DNA of 21,159 nt from Clostridia bacterium. GTDB lineage: Bacteria > Bacillota > Clostridia > Oscillospirales > Acutalibacteraceae. Every line of letters begins with the position of its first letter. Positions within the stretch are counted from its first letter, which is position 1. The DNA is taken from assembly GCA_017382915.1 (NCBI GenBank), contig JAFNZJ010000024.1, positions 1 through 21,159 on the forward strand, given 5' to 3'. The position numbers and the translations under genes are program-made. Shown here in pieces: positions 8,694 to 17,309 of the stretch. Below the pieces are notes generated by a model. The model was not told where the DNA came from. It ran no database searches and was given only the letters and a program-made list of their open reading frames with translations.

Positions 8694-8723
8694 TTTATAC
8701 TTTTTATGCCCATAAGGGTACAA
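8694..8723 (-). promoter_or_regulatory. Weak candidate promoter for the binding-protein gene
   Basis: On the minus strand TTGTAC is followed after 18 nt by TATAAA, in the AT-rich gap between the permease and the binding-protein gene. The -10 is good and the -35 matches at only three positions. Extra expression of a binding protein relative to its permeases is common, which makes an internal promoter reasonable. Confidence 0.3.
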
Positions 8724-8739
8724 TGTATACAATTATATT

Positions 8740-9720
8740 TTAACCTACTATTCCGACTCTGTCAATACTTTGTATAAACTTTTTTTGTAAAAATAGATAA
8801 AGTATTAGTACCGGTGCTATAAACATAAGACATGCCGCCGAAACATAGGGTGCCAAATACATATCTAAAACACCTGTATGCCAAAGCGAATCTCTAACGC
8901 CGGCCAGCATAACAGAAAGCGGGAAGGTTTCGGAGAAATATATTACCGACTGATAATATTCGTTACAATGCCAGATAATAGCAAAGATTGAAACGGTCAA
9001 GAATACAACGCCGGACGAAGGAATAACAACGCGGACAAAGGTCATAAGCGGGTTACAACCGTCTATCCAAGATGCCTCCTCCAGCTCCTTAGGAAGACCC
9101 ATAAAGAACTGGCGATATATGAATATAAACAGACCGGAACGAAGACCAACACCAAACAGTGAAGGCAACCAGAAGGTAAAGGGTGAGTCACTAAGGTCTA
9201 AAAACGGTATATTAACACCGGGGATAAGATTAATAAGGTCAATCAAATAACCGAGGTTAAAGTAGCGGTAGTTAAGGAACTGGGGAATAACCAAAATTTG
9301 TACAGGTACAATGGCGGTTAAAAGCACCAGACCAAACAAAAGTCCGCGACCTTTAAATTTAAACCTTGCAAAGCCGTAGGCGGCAACCGCACAGGAGAAT
9401 ATTTCAAGTGCGGCACTTACCATACCTATCAATATTGTGTTAAGGAAGGAGTTTCCATAATCTAAATACTCCCAAGCAACCTTGTAGGTTTCAAACGTGG
9501 GGGCTCGTGGTATCCAGGTAACACTACTGTCTAGGATATCGGCCTTTGACTGAATTGAAAATGAAATAAGTGCAAAAAGCGGATATAAGATTATATAGCT
9601 TATTGCTATAAGCAACACATAGCGGAATATTGAAACAACCAGTCCTGTTGCTTTTTCCTTTACCTTGTGCTTATTTAAGGCAGGAACAGTCTTTTTAAGT
9701 TGAATTTCTTTTGTTGACAT
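8740..9720 (-). CDS. ABC sugar permease (MalG/UgpE type), importer 2
   Basis: Inner membrane subunit of a carbohydrate ABC importer (326 aa), paired with the permease just upstream. The usual six membrane segments are visible, from about 33-52 to 295-311. The coupling helix motif that contacts the ATPase reads EEASWIDG (214-221) with the closing Pro at 234. Between the segments ending near residue 150 and beginning near 185 there is an enlarged outward loop (YRYFNLGYLID to DSPFTFW), longer than in typical MalG. It starts 21 bp after the preceding permease and ends upstream of the binding-protein gene, so these three genes form importer 2. Confidence 0.9.
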   Translation of the reverse strand: MSTKEIQLKKTVPALNKHKVKEKATGLVVSIFRYVLLIAISYIILYPLFALISFSIQSKADILDSSVTWIPRAPTFETYKVAWEYLDYGNSFLNTILIGMVSAALEIFSCAVAAYGFARFKFKGRGLLFGLVLLTAIVPVQILVIPQFLNYRYFNLGYLIDLINLIPGVNIPFLDLSDSPFTFWLPSLFGVGLRSGLFIFIYRQFFMGLPKELEEASWIDGCNPLMTFVRVVIPSSGVVFLTVSIFAIIWHCNEYYQSVIYFSETFPLSVMLAGVRDSLWHTGVLDMYLAPYVSAACLMFIAPVLILYLFLQKKFIQSIDRVGIVG

Positions 9721-9741
9721 TATATTTGTTCCTCCCCTTTC

Positions 9742-10836
9742 TTATTCCCATCTCTTAAGGCAGAGCTTTGAATAAATAAATATTACAATGCCGATTATGG
9801 CGCCTATAATTGCAAAGAATACCCAAAGCATTGCCGAGCTTATACCGTATTCGGTATTATTTATTAGTGCGTATGCCTGATTGATAACGGGATTGCTGGT
9901 TTGTGTAAGCAGTTCAATAAGGGTAAAGATAATAACCAATAACAGAGTTTGACCAATTGAAGGAAGGGTTATGTACCAAAATTCCTCCCACTTGGTTGCG
10001 CCCTCAACCTTTGATGCCTCATAAAGCTGGGCGGGTATGGTCTGAAGTCCTGCAATGAATAAAACAACAGGTATACCGCAGGTCCAAATGGTGTTAAAAA
10101 TATCGGTTATCATTGAGCTAAGCCAGGCGGTAATATCGGTAGGAAGCTCTAAAGAATTAAGAAGCTCTGTAAAGTCCATACCGCCTGAAGTACCAACCGC
10201 TGAATAGGCATCCTCGGTTACCGAAGATGAAAGCTGTACGATTGCACCAAATCCGCCGAAGGGGTCGGTAAGATGCATCATAACAACGCCGGTAGCAACA
10301 ATAACGGGAACAAAGAATATTCCGCGGAAAAGGGTTTTGCCCTTAAAGTTACTGTTAAGTATAAGTGCCAGTATAAGACTTACTATAACAACAATTGGCA
10401 TTGATGTAAAGAAGTCACCAACTGCACCTAAAAGGTTGGTTGTAAAGTTTTCGTCTTTTTTGAAAAGGTATACATAATGCTCTAAGCCAACCCAGTCAAG
10501 CTGCATATAGCCCTCTTCAGGTATAACATTGGCAAATGAATAACGAAGTGAATTAATAAGGGGTATGATAAAGAACAGTACCATACCAATTATCCAAGGC
10601 AGTACAAAGTAAAAACCGTACCAGCTTTTCTTGGATTCAATACCCCTTACATGCTTAACATTAAGGTCGGGTATAACCTTACCGTTAATGTCATAGGCCA
10701 CCTTTTGCTTTTTCTTAAGCTTTTCGGCCTTTTGTTTTGCTTTAAGCTCAGCCTCTTCAGCCTTGAGGATTTCTTTTAGTGATGGTGCGTTTTGCTGTTC
10801 TGTGTTTTTGACTACTTTATTTTCTTCGCTTTTCAC
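9742..10836 (-). CDS. ABC sugar permease (UgpA/LplB type), importer 2
   Basis: First permease subunit of importer 2 (364 aa). It has a long charged cytoplasmic N-terminus (about 1-70, with a Lys/Glu/Ala-rich stretch near 22-45), then the binding-protein-dependent transport fold. The coupling motif is EASKVEG (273-279) with Pro 292. The loop between the segments near 170-190 and 245-265 holds about 50 extra residues (190-242: DPFGGFG, SSGGMDFTELL), more than usual for LplB-like permeases. The start is GTG, directly abutting the stop codon of the upstream lipoprotein gene (0 bp gap), with the ribosome binding site inside that gene's last codons, so translation is probably coupled. Confidence 0.88.
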   Translation of the reverse strand: MKSEENKVVKNTEQQNAPSLKEILKAEEAELKAKQKAEKLKKKQKVAYDINGKVIPDLNVKHVRGIESKKSWYGFYFVLPWIIGMVLFFIIPLINSLRYSFANVIPEEGYMQLDWVGLEHYVYLFKKDENFTTNLLGAVGDFFTSMPIVVIVSLILALILNSNFKGKTLFRGIFFVPVIVATGVVMMHLTDPFGGFGAIVQLSSSVTEDAYSAVGTSGGMDFTELLNSLELPTDITAWLSSMITDIFNTIWTCGIPVVLFIAGLQTIPAQLYEASKVEGATKWEEFWYITLPSIGQTLLLVIIFTLIELLTQTSNPVINQAYALINNTEYGISSAMLWVFFAIIGAIIGIVIFIYSKLCLKRWE

Positions 10837-13218
10837 TTAAAGTCCCTCCTTGCTTAAAAAATCTTGAGCTTTAACTACGCCAATGTCTGAAACAAAGTCT
10901 ACATCGCCATAGTTTACATAAACTGTAACGCCGTTATCAAAAACGGTTTTGGTTACATCTGCTGTAACATAGCAGTGGGCCTTAATGGTGGAGCCTGCAA
11001 CACTTGCAAGGTAATCCTTACCCTCAGCTACATATTCATTTATAAGTTCTTTATTATCCTCATAAAGGCAGGCATAAAGTGCAGCGCCCTTTTGCTTACG
11101 AAGCTCACCATAATGGTTTGCCATAAGGTCAAAGGAAAGTCCGCTACCTGTTTCAATTGCCTTTAAGAACTGGGTGCGTTTATTGGTTGCAGTGTTAATT
11201 GAGCTAATGCTGTTAGCTTTATAGCCCTGGAACACAAGCTGATAAAGAGGTATTTCTAAATCAATTGCGTTTTGACGGTCAGAGATAACCGGTGTGTTTG
11301 TAATAACATCTGCATTAACGGCTGCATAGGCAAAGGCGCCATCCATCATAACGGTTTTGCTGTTTGTCTGTACAGACGAAATAATATTTTTAACATCCTT
11401 GCCCATATTGTTGCGAACAGGATATTTATGCAGAGTTTCATCTTCCTCCACCTCGGCATAGTCTGAATAACAAACATTACCCAAGGTGTCAAATGAAAGA
11501 CCGGTTATGCCGTATTCGTCGGCAAGCTCAACTGCATCGTTGACGGTATCATCTAAAAGGTCACGGGCAATTACTGTACCTACCTTACCGCCCTGGTCAA
11601 TGGTATAACGCTCACGGGTGCTGCTCCAATACTCATAAAGCGGGGCAGGTACGCCGTTAACATTAAGGGCTGCATCATCGTTAGTGCTGTAGCCGCTACC
11701 CGATTCAAAAAACTTAACGGTATCAAAGTTAAAGAAGGTTTTAATGCCGTTATCTTTAGTAAACTTTATAAATTCTTCAAGCTCACTGCTGCCGCCTACT
11801 GCGCCTGTAAGGCTGTAGCCGCCGCCAAGCTGGGTGGAATTAAGACCGCCCTCACCATAGGCATACATATTAACAATAAGGCTGCCGCCCGAAATGTTTT
11901 TAAGCTCGGTTAAAATTTCGGTTGCTTCCTCATAGGTGGTAAGTGCCACATCCTTGGAGGTGGGCAGACCTATGAACAGCTCATCCTCTAAATAAGAGCC
12001 GTAAAGCTTAACGGTAAGCAGGCTATTGTCAGAGGATTTTTTCATACCCTCTTTTTCTACCAGATATTTTTGATAGCATTTTGCCATACCTGTGTAGTTG
12101 GCATCGGCACCGCTTAAGGGGTAGTAGCCAATTACAAGGGGGTTAAGATTTTTCTCAACCTTTTCGCTGAACTGTTCACGCCATGAGGTGCTCTCATAAA
12201 CGTTATTCATACCAAGCACAGTGTAGGTTGCGGCAACATTTGAGTAGCCGTTTGATACACCTGCTTCGGTATAATTGGCACCCATAAGTGAGTCACCCAC
12301 ACGGGCCTTAATGGTACAGGCCTCAGCCGATTGCTCAATAATTGCACAAACCGCCTTGTCACCCTTTTTAATACCGTAAAAAGGCATTGTAACGGGGGTT
12401 TCATTTTTGGGGCTGTCATATTTATCGATTGCGGCATCGGCGCCGTATACCGAACCCTCAAAGGTGCGTGCTGCGCCATCGCTGCGTTGGTCGGTGTACA
12501 TTAATGCACCGCTACCAGAGGGCACTACAACATAATCATTTTTATTGCCCGCATTGGTGTTTTTGCTGCTGCAAATAAATGGGGCGGGAGTAACATTGAT
12601 TACCTTTTGTAAAACCTTAACGGTTTTGTCTGCCAAGGCTTCCTCAACCATATAGGTTTCAATCTTTGATGGGTCAACACTTACCTTAAAGGCTTCACCC
12701 TCAAGATAATAATCAACCGGGATTATTGCGCCTACCTGGTCAAAATAATAGGTAATTGTAATACCGTTTTCACGCTTTTGGGATGAGAAACGACCATTTG
12801 CAATACTTGCGCTGTAAGCGTTATACTCCATAGTCTGTTCCTCATTACGCATTGTAATGGTTAAAGCTGAGTTTACAAGCTCTGCGGCAAGCAGGTTCAT
12901 ATTAGGTGACCACTCATCACCGGGAACGGTTTCTTTAATATACTCATCGGGGGTGGTGGACCAAACGGTGCCATCCTTTTTAGAGATTATTTGAACAACC
13001 GCACGAAAAACCTCATTACCATAAAACTCGGTGCTTTTTATCCATTTCATGGTAAAATGCTCATTTTCGGCTACAACGCCGTTTTCTTCATTTACCATTT
13101 CATATTTGCTTGCATCATACATCTCAGCAGTTACTTCAGTACCGCTACAGCCCGAAAGCATACCCAGTATAATGCACAAAGTAGATATCAAAGCGATAAT
13201 CTTAATTAAGTGTTTCAT
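10837..13218 (-). CDS. DUF5696-like lipoprotein, glycosidase-like barrel
   Basis: Lipoprotein of 793 aa. The signal peptide ends in LSGC (lipidated C24). The N-terminal half (about 45-390) looks like a beta-sandwich of the kind that precedes catalytic barrels in GH31, GH36 and related families. The region 400-740 looks like a (beta/alpha)8 barrel, with a strand IVNMYAYG, a strand TFFNFDTV and ITGLSFDTLGN, where D577 sits at a strand end as a nucleophile would. A short beta domain follows (about 742-793, VTVYVNYGDVDF). From memory it matches DUF5696 proteins found beside sugar ABC transporters and YIP1 proteins in Paenibacillus and Clostridia; no function is established to my knowledge. It starts 23 bp after the NHL/Yip1 gene and abuts the permease gene. 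The enzyme role is inference; a non-catalytic sugar-binding role is the alternative. Confidence 0.65.
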   Translation of the reverse strand: MKHLIKIIALISTLCIILGMLSGCSGTEVTAEMYDASKYEMVNEENGVVAENEHFTMKWIKSTEFYGNEVFRAVVQIISKKDGTVWSTTPDEYIKETVPGDEWSPNMNLLAAELVNSALTITMRNEEQTMEYNAYSASIANGRFSSQKRENGITITYYFDQVGAIIPVDYYLEGEAFKVSVDPSKIETYMVEEALADKTVKVLQKVINVTPAPFICSSKNTNAGNKNDYVVVPSGSGALMYTDQRSDGAARTFEGSVYGADAAIDKYDSPKNETPVTMPFYGIKKGDKAVCAIIEQSAEACTIKARVGDSLMGANYTEAGVSNGYSNVAATYTVLGMNNVYESTSWREQFSEKVEKNLNPLVIGYYPLSGADANYTGMAKCYQKYLVEKEGMKKSSDNSLLTVKLYGSYLEDELFIGLPTSKDVALTTYEEATEILTELKNISGGSLIVNMYAYGEGGLNSTQLGGGYSLTGAVGGSSELEEFIKFTKDNGIKTFFNFDTVKFFESGSGYSTNDDAALNVNGVPAPLYEYWSSTRERYTIDQGGKVGTVIARDLLDDTVNDAVELADEYGITGLSFDTLGNVCYSDYAEVEEDETLHKYPVRNNMGKDVKNIISSVQTNSKTVMMDGAFAYAAVNADVITNTPVISDRQNAIDLEIPLYQLVFQGYKANSISSINTATNKRTQFLKAIETGSGLSFDLMANHYGELRKQKGAALYACLYEDNKELINEYVAEGKDYLASVAGSTIKAHCYVTADVTKTVFDNGVTVYVNYGDVDFVSDIGVVKAQDFLSKEGL
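10843..10850 (-). promoter_or_regulatory. Ribosome binding site inside the upstream gene, for a GTG start
   Basis: AGGAGGGA is formed by the last sense codons of the DUF5696-like gene and lies 6 nt before GTG 10836. It supports the GTG start and ties translation of the two genes together. Confidence 0.7.
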
Positions 13219-13241
13219 TATTCTAAGTCCTCCAAAGTCTG

Positions 13242-15425
13242 TTATCGGTAGGTAACTTCATTAATAAGTGTGCCGACAAATGTGAATAACTGCTGAATTA
13301 AAACAAATACCATCATAATAACAAATACGCAAATTAGCATGCCAAGAATAATAACAAGTGTCATTACTATAAACTTGAAGAAGCCGAATTCATGTACTGT
13401 CATAATGCCTACGCAAAGCATAATTGCTGCAAGGGCAAGGCATACCACCGATATTGCCGACATAACAAGGGCCTCTTCGGGGGTGAGCACATTTGAAAGG
13501 ATAGTATTTAAAATACATTCAATAATAAGGGGTATTAAGGCATAGCAGGTTACCATGTAAACCTGTTTCATGGTGCCCTTACCCTGGAACAGGGTGGTAA
13601 GACCCCAGTTTACTGCTGACCAAAGCAGTACCAAGCCAACTGTACGAACAACCGTAAAGGCTGCGCTGTATGAGCCCTTATCAAGCATATTGTACATAAA
13701 GCCTGTATAAATATCGCTTAGGATTGAAACTATAAAGTAAATAACCAATACTACGGTTGCCAGACGGGCCGAGCCCTGATTATAATAGCGAATCTGTTTT
13801 GCGCCCTCAAACGGGTGAACAACGCAGCTAAACATTGTTGCAACCTTGGGGTTGGTTATAAGCTTTTTCTCTTTTTTCTTGCAGTATACACCAACGGCAA
13901 TAACACCCGCTATAACTGCAACCGCTAAAAGGAATATCCAAACGAAATTTTCGGTTAAATAGTCATTTCTTACAAAGCCGTATGCGGCTGAATAGGTGTC
14001 CTGGTCAAAGCCAAGCTCTGCATAATGCAGGGTGGTTTCATAATCCTCTTCAATCAGGGCTGCACGGGCCAAGCCGCGATATGCCAACTGAAGGTTGCGG
14101 TCATAGGTAAGGGCTTTTTGCCAATACTCTTTAGCCTCAACATAGTCACCATTGTTGGTAAGCTGCTGTGCCTTTTTAACAAGGGCGCCATACTCAGTTT
14201 CCTTAAATATGGTAATTGAGTTACCAACCTCATCAACGACCAAAATATCGTTGTTGTTATCATTTATTTGAATATTAACGGGCTTATTAAAGGTACCCTT
14301 TTGGGTGCCGTCCGAAAGTCCACCGCCAAATACCGAAAGGCGGTTGCACTCCTGGTCGTAAATAAATATATGACCGTAGGTTTGGCAAAGACCATACATA
14401 TAACCCATGGAATCAACATCCATTGAACAAAGGTTGCCGCTTCGCCATGCCATATACTGGGTGCCTGCGGCATATTTCATACCGCGGCCGTCACTGAAGT
14501 TAAAGCCTTCGGCAGATTCAACGGTGGAGGAGGTTTTGTTCTTAAGAACGTTGGTGCCGCCGGGTGAAAGCTTTTTAATTTGACCGGTATCGGTAGCATT
14601 CTTTTCAGATGGTGCTGTTGCGGTGTAAACAAAGTCAACCTCATCTATTGCAATATCAGTAAAGCAGAAGGGAAGCTCGGTTTCTTTTGTTTCCTCTTGG
14701 TCTTCGGTTACAAAGAGCATATCAATCAGTCGGTCAAATACATCAAGTATTGAACCGGTAACGGTGTTAGCGCCATAAAAGCTTGAAAAACTGCCGTCAG
14801 GCTTATATAAAACTGCGCCGTAATAAGAGCCGTTACTTAATACATATATATAGCCGTTTGAGTCAATGGCGATTTTTTCGGGCTTATACTCAAAGTCTGC
14901 GGGAATAACATCATCCTTAGGTAAAAGAAGCATCTTTTTAACCTGCTTTGCAGAGTTAAGTACAATTACGCGGCCGTTGTTTGTATCGGCAATATAAATA
15001 TCGCCGTTTTTATCAACAAAGGTTGCGTTTATACCGATGGTGTCCAATGTTTCACCATTGTACTGAATATTTTGAATTACCGAATTAAGGGTGTAATCAG
15101 GGTTGATTATAACCACTCTGCCGTTTTGCTTATCTGTAAGATAAATAAGATTGTTTTTATCTACAAATACATCTGAAGGTGCATTAAAACCTGTAATGCC
15201 AAGGTCGCCGCCGGTGATGGTAGTTTCATACTCATACATAGGTGCTGTATAGCTTGGCTGCTGTGTACCGGGGGCGGTCCAATAGGTATAGGTGTCATAA
15301 GCCTCTTTTTGAAGTGATGCGGCCGATGCGGGGGTAATAAGGATTGCCGACATCAACATTATAAGCATTACCAGAAGGCAAGCTTTACGACACCATGCGC
15401 CTTTTAAAAAGCCATGTTTTTTCAT
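13242..15425 (-). CDS. NHL-propeller / TPR / Yip1-like membrane protein
   Basis: Membrane protein of 727 aa with an unusual domain chain. A signal peptide (about 1-36, ending SAILITPASA) is followed by NHL-type propeller repeats (about 75-410), seen in recurring blades such as PSDVFVDKNNLIYLTD, FVDKNGDIYIADTNNGRV and IAIDSNGYIYVLSNG. A TPR-like helical stretch follows (about 411-480: NNGDYVEAKEYWQKAL, then LQLAYRGLARAALIEEDYETTLHYAELG). A membrane segment (493-514) and a basic CKKKEKK lead to a Yip1-like domain (530-727) with about five membrane segments, beginning at HPFEGAKQIRYYNQGS. Signal and TM order put the propeller and TPR outside. It sits between a permease gene (18 bp) and the DUF5696-like gene. 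A scaffold or sensor role in the transporter complex is inference. Confidence 0.75.
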   Translation of the reverse strand: MKKHGFLKGAWCRKACLLVMLIMLMSAILITPASAASLQKEAYDTYTYWTAPGTQQPSYTAPMYEYETTITGGDLGITGFNAPSDVFVDKNNLIYLTDKQNGRVVIINPDYTLNSVIQNIQYNGETLDTIGINATFVDKNGDIYIADTNNGRVIVLNSAKQVKKMLLLPKDDVIPADFEYKPEKIAIDSNGYIYVLSNGSYYGAVLYKPDGSFSSFYGANTVTGSILDVFDRLIDMLFVTEDQEETKETELPFCFTDIAIDEVDFVYTATAPSEKNATDTGQIKKLSPGGTNVLKNKTSSTVESAEGFNFSDGRGMKYAAGTQYMAWRSGNLCSMDVDSMGYMYGLCQTYGHIFIYDQECNRLSVFGGGLSDGTQKGTFNKPVNIQINDNNNDILVVDEVGNSITIFKETEYGALVKKAQQLTNNGDYVEAKEYWQKALTYDRNLQLAYRGLARAALIEEDYETTLHYAELGFDQDTYSAAYGFVRNDYLTENFVWIFLLAVAVIAGVIAVGVYCKKKEKKLITNPKVATMFSCVVHPFEGAKQIRYYNQGSARLATVVLVIYFIVSILSDIYTGFMYNMLDKGSYSAAFTVVRTVGLVLLWSAVNWGLTTLFQGKGTMKQVYMVTCYALIPLIIECILNTILSNVLTPEEALVMSAISVVCLALAAIMLCVGIMTVHEFGFFKFIVMTLVIILGMLICVFVIMMVFVLIQQLFTFVGTLINEVTYR

Positions 15426-15443
15426 AAAATTTACCTCCTATGC

Positions 15444-16361
15444 TTATTTAATACCCGAACTACTCATGGTTTGGGTAACGCTACGCTGTGTTACCAAGTA
15501 AACCAAAATAGGCGGAATCATCATAATAACGGTAACAGCCATGGCGCAGCCCTGACGCGCAATACCACTTTGTGCAATGGTTGATGCCGCAAAGGGTAAT
15601 GTTTTAAGCTCTTCACTGAAGATTGTACCGCCGGGTTGAATTGACCACAAATCACGGAATGAGAAAAGTGTTAAGGTAAGCCAGGCGGGCTTAACGTTGG
15701 GCATTGCAATCTGCCAGAAGGTTCTGAATGAGCCTGCACCGTCAATTTTAGCAGCCTCAATAAGGGCATCGGGCACGTTGCTTTCCATAAACTGTTTCAT
15801 AAGGAATACACCCATTGAGGAGGGTATCATAGGTAGGATGTATGCCCAGTAGGTATCAATCATACCTAGACCCGAATAGATAAGGTAGCGGGGGATTTCA
15901 AGGGTGTAGGCGTTATAAAGAAGTGACATTTGAACAACTGCAAAAATAACAGTTTTACCCTTAATGTTGGTTTTTGCAAGTACATAAGCGGCGGCAGAAC
16001 CAACCAAAACGTGGAAGAAGGTGGTAACTACGCTGACAAATATACTGTTAAATGCATATCTTGAAAGGGGAACTGCCAGGTTGTCAAGCAGGCTGGGAAG
16101 TGTAAGGTAGCTTGCAACGGTTGGCGAAATAACATAAAATCTGGGCGGGAAAACCAAAAGCTCATCAAGGGGCTTAAAGGAAGTAATGATACAGTAGTAC
16201 ATCGGCAGTACCGAAAACAGACCAAACAGTATCAAAAACAGGGTGTAGAAGAAGTTGCCGCCCTTACTACGGGTAAATCTTTTATATTGGTCGCGGCGAG
16301 AGGCTTTAAGCTTTAATTTTTGAAGCTTTCTCTGGTCCGCTTTACTCATTGTAGCTTGCAT
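15444..16361 (-). CDS. ABC sugar permease (MalG/YtcP type), importer 1
   Basis: Second permease of importer 1 (305 aa). A basic cytoplasmic N-terminus (1-35) precedes six membrane segments. The coupling motif is EAAKIDG (202-208) with Pro 221, which is the closest of the four permeases to the classical EAA motif. The start ATG 16361 has GGGGAGG about 10 nt upstream; that site overlaps the final codons and TAG stop of the partner permease. A later ATG at 16349 is possible but worse placed. It probably forms the pore with the 308-aa permease and is fed by the 998-aa binding protein. Confidence 0.9.
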   Translation of the reverse strand: MQATMSKADQRKLQKLKLKASRRDQYKRFTRSKGGNFFYTLFLILFGLFSVLPMYYCIITSFKPLDELLVFPPRFYVISPTVASYLTLPSLLDNLAVPLSRYAFNSIFVSVVTTFFHVLVGSAAAYVLAKTNIKGKTVIFAVVQMSLLYNAYTLEIPRYLIYSGLGMIDTYWAYILPMIPSSMGVFLMKQFMESNVPDALIEAAKIDGAGSFRTFWQIAMPNVKPAWLTLTLFSFRDLWSIQPGGTIFSEELKTLPFAASTIAQSGIARQGCAMAVTVIMMIPPILVYLVTQRSVTQTMSSSGIK

Positions 16362-16368
16362 TTACTCT

Positions 16369-17295
16369 CTACCTCCCCGCCATATTAACTAACTTACCAA
16401 GCAATGACTTGGTAGCAAACATAAGAATAAACAGTACAACCGAAATTGCTGCGGCGTAACCCATTTCATAACGCGATGTACCAACGTCGGTAATAAGTGA
16501 TACTATGGTATCGGCCGAGTTGTTGATACTTGGGTAACCGCAAAGTGCTATTGGAACAACACTTATTGAGAAGGCTGACTGAATCTGCATAACAACACCG
16601 AACATCATTATGCTTTTCATTGAAGGGATGGTGATGTACCAAAGCTCATGCCAGCGATTTTTAACACCGTCAATGGCGCCTGCCTCATAAAGCTCAGGGT
16701 TAACATTTTGTAAGCCTGATATATTTGAAAGGAAGGTAACACCCATACTCATCCACAACTGTACTATACATATAATAGGTAGTGCGTAGCTGGGGTTTTT
16801 AAGCCACTGAATAGGCTCCACTATAAGGCCCCACGAAAGCAGGGTGCTGTTTATGTAACCGTAGGCGTCACCACTGAACAGGATTTGCCAAATGAAGTAA
16901 ACGTTACCTGCCAAGGCCGGTGCATAGAACATAAATGATAAAAGCGTACGAACAGAAGGACCAAATTCGTTAACCATCCATGCCAGCATAAACGCTACAA
17001 AGAAGCCTAACGGACCTGTTACAATGGCAAGCACCAAGGTGTTGCTGAGTGCTTTTGGGAAAACATCATCCTGTACGAACAAACGCAGATAGTTGTCTAA
17101 AAAGCCCCAACGTGGGGTTGACACTGCGTCAAAATCAAAGAAGCTGAGTACTACCGAGCTTATAACCGGTAATACGGTAAAGGCAAAGAACAAAATAAAG
17201 AAAGGCGAAAGCATAAGGTAATGAACCAAATTGGCTAAAAATCTATCTCTTTTTTGTTGTTTGCTAAGAACTGTAACAGTTTTTGCATTTTCCAT
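16369..17295 (-). CDS. ABC sugar permease (UgpA/LplB type), importer 1
   Basis: First permease of importer 1 (308 aa), with six membrane segments starting at about 24-50. The coupling motif reads EAGAIDG (204-210), the second Ala being Gly, with Pro 224. Length and layout are normal for the family, unlike the enlarged importer-2 counterpart. It starts 14 bp after the 998-aa binding protein, with AGGAGGG before ATG. It stops 7 bp before its partner, whose ribosome binding site overlaps this gene's end. Confidence 0.92.
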   Translation of the reverse strand: MENAKTVTVLSKQQKRDRFLANLVHYLMLSPFFILFFAFTVLPVISSVVLSFFDFDAVSTPRWGFLDNYLRLFVQDDVFPKALSNTLVLAIVTGPLGFFVAFMLAWMVNEFGPSVRTLLSFMFYAPALAGNVYFIWQILFSGDAYGYINSTLLSWGLIVEPIQWLKNPSYALPIICIVQLWMSMGVTFLSNISGLQNVNPELYEAGAIDGVKNRWHELWYITIPSMKSIMMFGVVMQIQSAFSISVVPIALCGYPSINNSADTIVSLITDVGTSRYEMGYAAAISVVLFILMFATKSLLGKLVNMAGR

Positions 17296-17309
17296 TTAAT
17301 TCGCCCTCC

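Noticed and set aside
13242..15425. Sensor kinase or anti-sigma type regulator
   Set aside because: Despite the propeller and TM segments, no kinase, receiver or sigma-binding motif is visible; the cytoplasmic parts are short.
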